From Boswellia sacra (Eukaryota; Streptophyta; Magnoliopsida; Sapindales; Burseraceae): a stretch of 64,000 nucleotides of DNA. The first letter of the stretch is position 1, and every line of letters begins with the position of its first letter. Shown here piece after piece: positions 59,141 to 64,000 of this stretch. Under the pieces are notes generated by a model that made no database searches, was not told the DNA's origin, and saw only the letters and a program-made list of their open reading frames with translations. The stretch lies in contig SNVD02002604.1 in NCBI GenBank assembly GCA_013180625.2, positions 100,783-164,782 on the forward strand, given 5' to 3'. Made by a program: the position numbers and the translations under genes.

Positions 59141-61673
59141 ATGAGTCACGAATCTCAACACTCGACCTCTCTAGAGGTTGACGAAGAAATCGAGGTAGAA
59201 GCACCTCCCCAACGCCGAAGGGTAGTTGATACCAGGGAGAGCATTGGTTATATCCTCTGGGGTGGGGCCTAACCTCAGGCAACCCCGACTCCCACTTAGA
59301 AGACCGAAGAAGGGTAAGACAAATCGGTTAACTACCATGGAACATACCATGCAGAATTTCAGTGAACAGATGAATCGTATGGTGACTGTGTTCAATCAAG
59401 CATTGGGACAAAGTGCTCAGCAGGTTGCAAACACTGCTGGAAATAACCTAATGAGTGCCATGGTAATACCAAATGTCCAGACGGATGTTGGTGAACGTCC
59501 TGATTTAGTCGCCCAGACTACTGGATTGCCTCGCCATCAGCTCATTCAATCGAATCTTCCCCATCCTATTGTTCAAGGAGGGGATGTTCATCCACAGATT
59601 CTCTCTCCCTTGCATATCGTATCTGCACAACGGTTAGCTGCAGTAGACCTCCGACACTCTCTGAACAACAAGCGCCATACAAGCATTGAGCAGATACCGA
59701 GAGGAAGTAATGTTGATCAGCCCGCCTATTCCTATCATGGTCCTTACGCTCCAGGACGTGATTATCAGCCCAAAAGAAATCGCCTCAGCTCACCACCTAG
59801 AGTTAAGAATCATCGCCCAGATGATTCCCCAATGGATGTCTCGGAAGAGGGGACATCAGACAATCATTATGCAGAATTCAAACGAGAAATGGATGAAAAA
59901 ATCCATAAGCTGGAGAGGTTAATTAAGCGTTCAAGAGGAGAAAAAGATGGTCGTCTGCAATGGGAGTCACCCTTTGCTGAAGATATTTTAAGGGAAAGAT
60001 ACCCATACGGATTCTGAATGCCACAACTCGAGCTTTACCAAGGGACAACGGACCCCCGGGAGCATTTAGACTCTTTTGTTTCTCATATGGAGATACAAGG
60101 AGTCTCAGGGGGAATCATGTGCAGAGCCTTTTCTCTTACCCTTAGAGGATCAGCTAAGCAATGGTATAGAAGGCTACCAGCTGCATCCATCTCCAGCTTT
60201 GATGAGTTTGCCCGTAGTTTTCTTACGCATTTTAGCAATATGAAAACAAGAAGTCGACCAACGCAAAGCCTTCTTTCAATCAAGCAGGGTCGTAATGAAT
60301 CTCTCCGTGCATTTTTAGATAGATATCAGCGGGAGGTTGCCCGAGTGGATCTATTTCATGATGGTTACGCTATGCAAGGCTTGGTTCAAGGAATTAGAGG
60401 GGAGCTCCCTCTAGCATGGGAATTCTCCGTCAACCTCCCACGTACGTATCAAGAAGCATTAACAAGGGTTTCTAGTCATGCTGATGCAGAGGAAATTTTT
60501 CAAGCAAATTACCCTGGGCAAACTCCGGTGGTACCTAATTCCTCACGCACAGATAGACGACCGTATGATAATCATAGAGGAGAACCTCATGATAGAAATC
60601 GTAGATCAGTTTCGGATCGACGCTCTGCGCGAGACACAGTCAGAAATGATCGCTTCCTGTTACAAGGGTCATCCACCCGACCCCGCCACGAGCATCATGA
60701 CCAACCTCAGGAGGAGTACCGTACATTCACATTGCTTACTATGCCACAGCAGGATATGCTGAAGGAAATCAAGGATAAAGGTCTGCTGAAAGAACCTGCC
60801 CCCCTACAGTCGAATCCAAAAACAAGAGACAAGCGAAAGTATTATCATTTCCACCAGGCTCAGGGTCATAATACTACTGACTGTTTCAAACTGAGGAGGC
60901 AAATCGAGGGTCTTATTAAGGATGGCCAGCTACAAGAATACATCTATAGGCCTCCTGAACCTTCCAACAAAAATGACAAAGGGAAGGAACCATTGGAAGA
61001 AGTAGTCACAATCTTTGGGGGAGTAGTGGCTGGTTCGAGCTCCCAAGCCCGAAGGCACCTGGCTAGGCAAGCGAGATACGACCTCCCTCACCACGAGGTC
61101 AACCTGACAGCCTCTTTCACCAATGTAGGAGATCATGATGTTATCTCCTTTTCATCACAAGATGCGCAGGGTATCCATCATCCACATTGTGATGCCTTGG
61201 TCCTCACAGTGATAGTGGCCAATAAGAGGCTACGAAGAGTGTTGATTGACAACGGAAGCTCGGCTGACATAATGTCGTTGGATACATTCGATCGATTGGG
61301 TCTCAACCGTAGAGATATGAGAGGCATCCAAACTTCCTTGATAGGATTCATTGGAGGAAAAGTCATTCCCGAGGGAGTGATTTCGTTACCAGTAACCTTG
61401 GGAGAAGGCTCCCTACAGACAACCAGGATGGTGAACTTTCTCGTAGTGGATCATTCGTGTGTTTATAACGCCATTCTTGGACAGCCATCACTTTATGACT
61501 TCAAAGCCGTGATGGGTATCTATCACCATGTCTTGAAATTTCCAACACCCACAGGGATAGGAGAGGTTAGAGGTGAACAGCGAGCCTCTCGAGAGTGCTA
61601 CAACATGGCTTTTAAAGAGAAGGCACATAAGCTGATGATAATTCGAGGAGAACCTTCCGTGGGCATAAGCTAA
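59141..61673 (+). pseudogene. Tat gag-protease polyprotein
   Basis: ATG at 59141 (MSHESQHSTS). A frameshift lies between about 59225 and 59275, after which the frame stays open to 61673 except for one TGA at 60015-60017. The gag core reads GTTDPREHLDSF, LRGSAKQWYRRLP and FDEFARSFLTHF; the basic linker follows. The zinc-knuckle-like KYYHFHQAQGHNTTDC has Tyr at the usual first Cys. The protease is VLIDNGSSADIMS with DNGS. It ends at the TAA just after GISIS-like sequence, where RT should follow. Confidence 0.85.
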
Positions 61674-61684
61674 GTGGGCAAGTA

Positions 61685-61852
61685 CTACGAAGTACTCGAG
61701 ACCCCACCGATGGGGCATTGGGGCCCAACTGGGAAGGTCCATACCAAGTCAAAGCAGTCATCTGACAAGGCACCTATAGACTGGTCACCATGGATGGAAG
61801 GTCGCTCCGTCATCCATGGAATATTGAGCACTTGAAGAGGTACTACCTGTAA
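61685..61852 (+). pseudogene. Tat integrase C-terminal remnant
   Basis: Reads PNWEGPYQVKAV, one stop, then GTYRLVTMDGRSLRHPWNIEHLKRYY, the usual last residues of Tat-type integrase. It follows the protease within some 30 bases, so about 3 kb of pol seems lost (inference from family size). Confidence 0.78.
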
Positions 61853-62229
61853 TCTCTCTATACGTGCAATAACTCCGCCCAGGAGCTTATGCATGTGTAA
61901 CAACTCCCATAGGGAGACCAATAAAGAGATTATCAATAAAGTGTTCAGTTTATTCAGAATTCTTGTGACTACACCTCCTTCAAACACATGTATGACCAAA
62001 TTGCAATGAGATGGAACAAGTAATAGAATACAACACCAGAAAGAAAAAAAAAATTTTCTTAGTGTTCTTATTATTTCAAAGTTGGTTGAGGGATGTCACA
62101 CATCCTCACCTAGTACATTGAACTGAAAGTAAAGACAGTAAAAGATAAAGTCAAGGCGTGGAGAGCAGCCTTGATATGATTATTCCCCATGAATAAGCAT
62201 CTACCTAGTTGGAAGAATTCCAACTATCT
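61853..62229. other. Spacer between pol end and antisense ORF
   Basis: Non-coding; contains AATAAAG strings near 61920 and 61938 that could serve as poly(A) signals on +. Nothing else recognised. Confidence 0.4.
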
Positions 62230-64000
62230 CTAAGAAGTGGCCTCATCACCTCCTTCTTCGTCTGAAGACGATGAGGTAGAGTCGCCTTGCTTGGCCTCCC
62301 AGGCTGCTGTGTCCAATGTCGACTCATAATCCTCGTCTTTAAGGATGAGGCGGCGGAATTGCTCAGGATCGGAGTCTGCTGTAGGGATAGACTCTTCCAC
62401 CAAGTTTAACTCCTCGGCTATGGGTGACTGGTCAATCTCTGGGTGGCGGTCATGGAACCATCTATGCACCCCATTGACTCCCTCAATATAGGAGTGTTCC
62501 ATAGCTTGCTGGTAGACACGACCCCTACGGAAGCGAGCGACTGCTTTGTCAATCCTACTTTGCTCAGCAGCAGCTCTCTCTCGAAGCTCTCAGCCAAAGT
62601 CATTGGCCCTCTTATGCTGGATAGCTGCCTCCTTCTTGGCTTCGGACAAGTCCGCCTTCATTCTGCCCATCTGTTCCTTCATCTCTGCTATTCTTCTTTC
62701 CGTTTCGGTTAAGTTGTCAAGGCAGACTAGATGCTTCACCTTCCAGTCGTCAACCTCAGAAGTGAGATGGTTAACCTCCTTGAGGAGGTTGGTATTGGTA
62801 GACTCTCCTTGAGCTAAGGGTCCTGTCGCCTACAGAAAGAAAGGCAAAGAGAGGGAAGGAGTTAAGGCATGACTTTCAAAAGTATAAAAAAAAAAAGGGG
62901 GAAGAAAGGGTCTCAGTGAAGCCTAACCTGAAGGATGATGCCCATCCCGACAGCGATCGCGTCAAAGTATGTGAGTTTTACACTTTCTGGAAAGACATTG
63001 GTAGGCATGAGGCGTGCAGCATTTTGAGACAATTCCCGAAGGTAGTCTCCACATGTTGAGCCACTCTGAAAGCCCGTACTATCAAAGGTAAAACGCTTGG
63101 GTAGCTGAGAGGCTGAGGGTAACCTGCTCCCAGTAGGCTGAGAGGTTGCCACTTCACCTGCAGGCTGAACGTAGGCAGACCTTTCAAGAACCGGCTTCCG
63201 TACGGGAATCTCCTTATGGCCACTAGCTTTCCTCTTCGGGGGTCCAAGAGTTGGAGGACTCTCGCTCCGTTTCTTCTGGGAAGAACTAGGTCTGTCATGA
63301 GTGAAGGGCTTAAGCGGCATCTTGGCTACAAGTTGAGCGAACTGCTTCTTGGTAGGATGCAAAGGAAATAGTCCTGCGTGAAAATAAAGCTGGTAAGACA
63401 ACAAACACATGCTTGATGAAGTAAGATCAGAAAGTAACGATCAAGTTTACCTTCCGAAGGAATTGGAGGTGATAAGCCAAGACGAGCCAATTGCTCCCGA
63501 TCAGTGAGGTTGTTCACGTTCTTCGAGTCCACGGGTAACTTGAGCACCACTTGCAAGTCGTCTCTCTCTTTCTGAGATAACAGCGGCCGTTTGGTCCAAG
63601 GAGCTACAATAATAAAAAAAATGTGTCAGTTGATCAAGAGTTGTTATAACAACGGCGGATAGGGTGTCATTATAATAGGGTACCACAAACACCAAAACGC
63701 CTCCTGATCTTCAACTTCTCCCCCTTTGGACGAGCACCTTCTTGGTACTTCCAACTGCCACCACACCAGAATTGCTTATACTTCCATTCTTTCACATGGG
63801 AGGGAATGCCAAAAAGGCGGTTGGGATCATCCGTCTTCCCTCGCTGGGATATATAGTAGTAACCCGTCTTCTCACCATTCGGTGGGTGAATAGCAAAAAT
63901 ATGCTTAACATGGTTGGTGGTAGGGTCACCAAGGCCGGCGCTTCTGAATAAACTTTGGAAAGCTATCAGAAGCCTCCACCCATTGGCCGACAGTTGGGTA
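62230..64000 (-). CDS. Antisense spliced ORF of Tat-lineage element, partial
   Basis: Four exons on the minus strand, open at the window edge: 64000-63693, 63603-63451, 63373-62928 and 62829-62230 (stop TAG 62232-62230). All three introns have GT-AG ends and the phases match. The first exon reads GWRLLIAFQSLF..HVKHIFAIH and IPSHVKEWKYKQFW, typical of the plant gag-like proteins carried antisense by some Tat elements. The third is a basic Ser/Pro-rich linker followed by TCGDYLRELSQNAARL. The fourth is a probable coiled coil (KKEAAIQHKRAN, REAxx-rich) with an acidic Ser/Asp tail. One TGA (62592-62590) interrupts the last exon. Function unknown. Confidence 0.72.

Larger units (their letters stand above)
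59065..64000 (+). mobile_element. Tat-lineage (Retand/Grande-like) gypsy internal region, partial
   Basis: From PBS to the window end: gag-protease 59141-61673, a deletion replacing RT, RNase H and most of integrase, the integrase tail at about 61685-61852, then a spacer and an antisense ORF (62230-64000, minus). Presence of an antisense ORF downstream of pol is a known trait of some Tat elements. The 3' LTR lies outside the window. Confidence 0.82.

Overview
The window is plant nuclear DNA. It holds one intact multi-exon plant gene, introns with GT-AG (and one GC-AG) borders, A/T-rich intergenic DNA, and dense nested plant transposable elements (Ty1/copia, chromodomain Ty3/gypsy, Tat-lineage gypsy, a Mutator-like element, MITEs). 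The species cannot be named from the sequence.

Layout. 1-1.3 kb: upstream DNA. 1,323-9,272 (+): the only convincing functional host gene, a 13-exon ankyrin-repeat DHHC palmitoyltransferase orthologous to Arabidopsis TIP1/PAT24 (644 codons as spliced here). 9.3-12.4 kb: A/T-rich DNA with a decayed copia RNase H tail that carries a 208-bp insertion. 12,457-17,874 (-): a complete-length but mutated copia element with LTRs, PBS, PPT and a perfect 5-bp target duplication. 18,831-19,554: a Tourist-like MITE. 19,885-24,531 (+): a chromovirus whose RT/RNase H block is missing. 24.5-26.0 kb: decayed exon-like host DNA. 26,036-35,097: a 9.06-kb Mutator-like element with degenerate terminal inverted repeats, a 9-bp target duplication (8/9), a decayed ULP-protease-like gene on + and a decayed MuDR transposase on -, the two genes converging. 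35.2-38.8 kb and 53.1-54.9 kb: two copies of an unidentified decayed gene; the first is interrupted by a 1.39-kb hAT-like element. 39,285-39,485: a 201-bp Mutator-type MITE. 40.1-42.2 kb: a copia remnant. 42,250-50,982 (-): a Tekay-type chromovirus with very long (about 1.95 kb) repeat-filled LTRs. 50,997-51,289: a foldback element with a tRNA-like centre. 51.3-51.8 kb: a MITE and a cytochrome P450 fragment. 54,881-59,064: two Tat-type LTRs in inverted orientation enclosing a promoter-like stretch, a G/C-rich repeat block, a 46-bp tandem array and a captured leucine-rich-repeat extensin gene fragment. 59,065-64,000: the internal region of a + strand Tat-lineage element (gag-protease, a pol deletion, then the integrase tail) followed by a four-exon antisense ORF that runs off the window.

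How it works together. Apart from TIP1, almost every gene-like signal belongs to a transposable element or to host DNA broken by one. Comparing duplicated copies and target-site duplications fixes many element borders to the base. The most unusual points are the inverted-LTR composite with the captured LRX fragment, the nearly open antisense spliced ORF of the Tat element, a TGTCGAGTG-type repeat found both inside the Mutator-like element and in the LTRs of an unrelated gypsy element, and a ULP protease whose catalytic cysteine position reads tyrosine.
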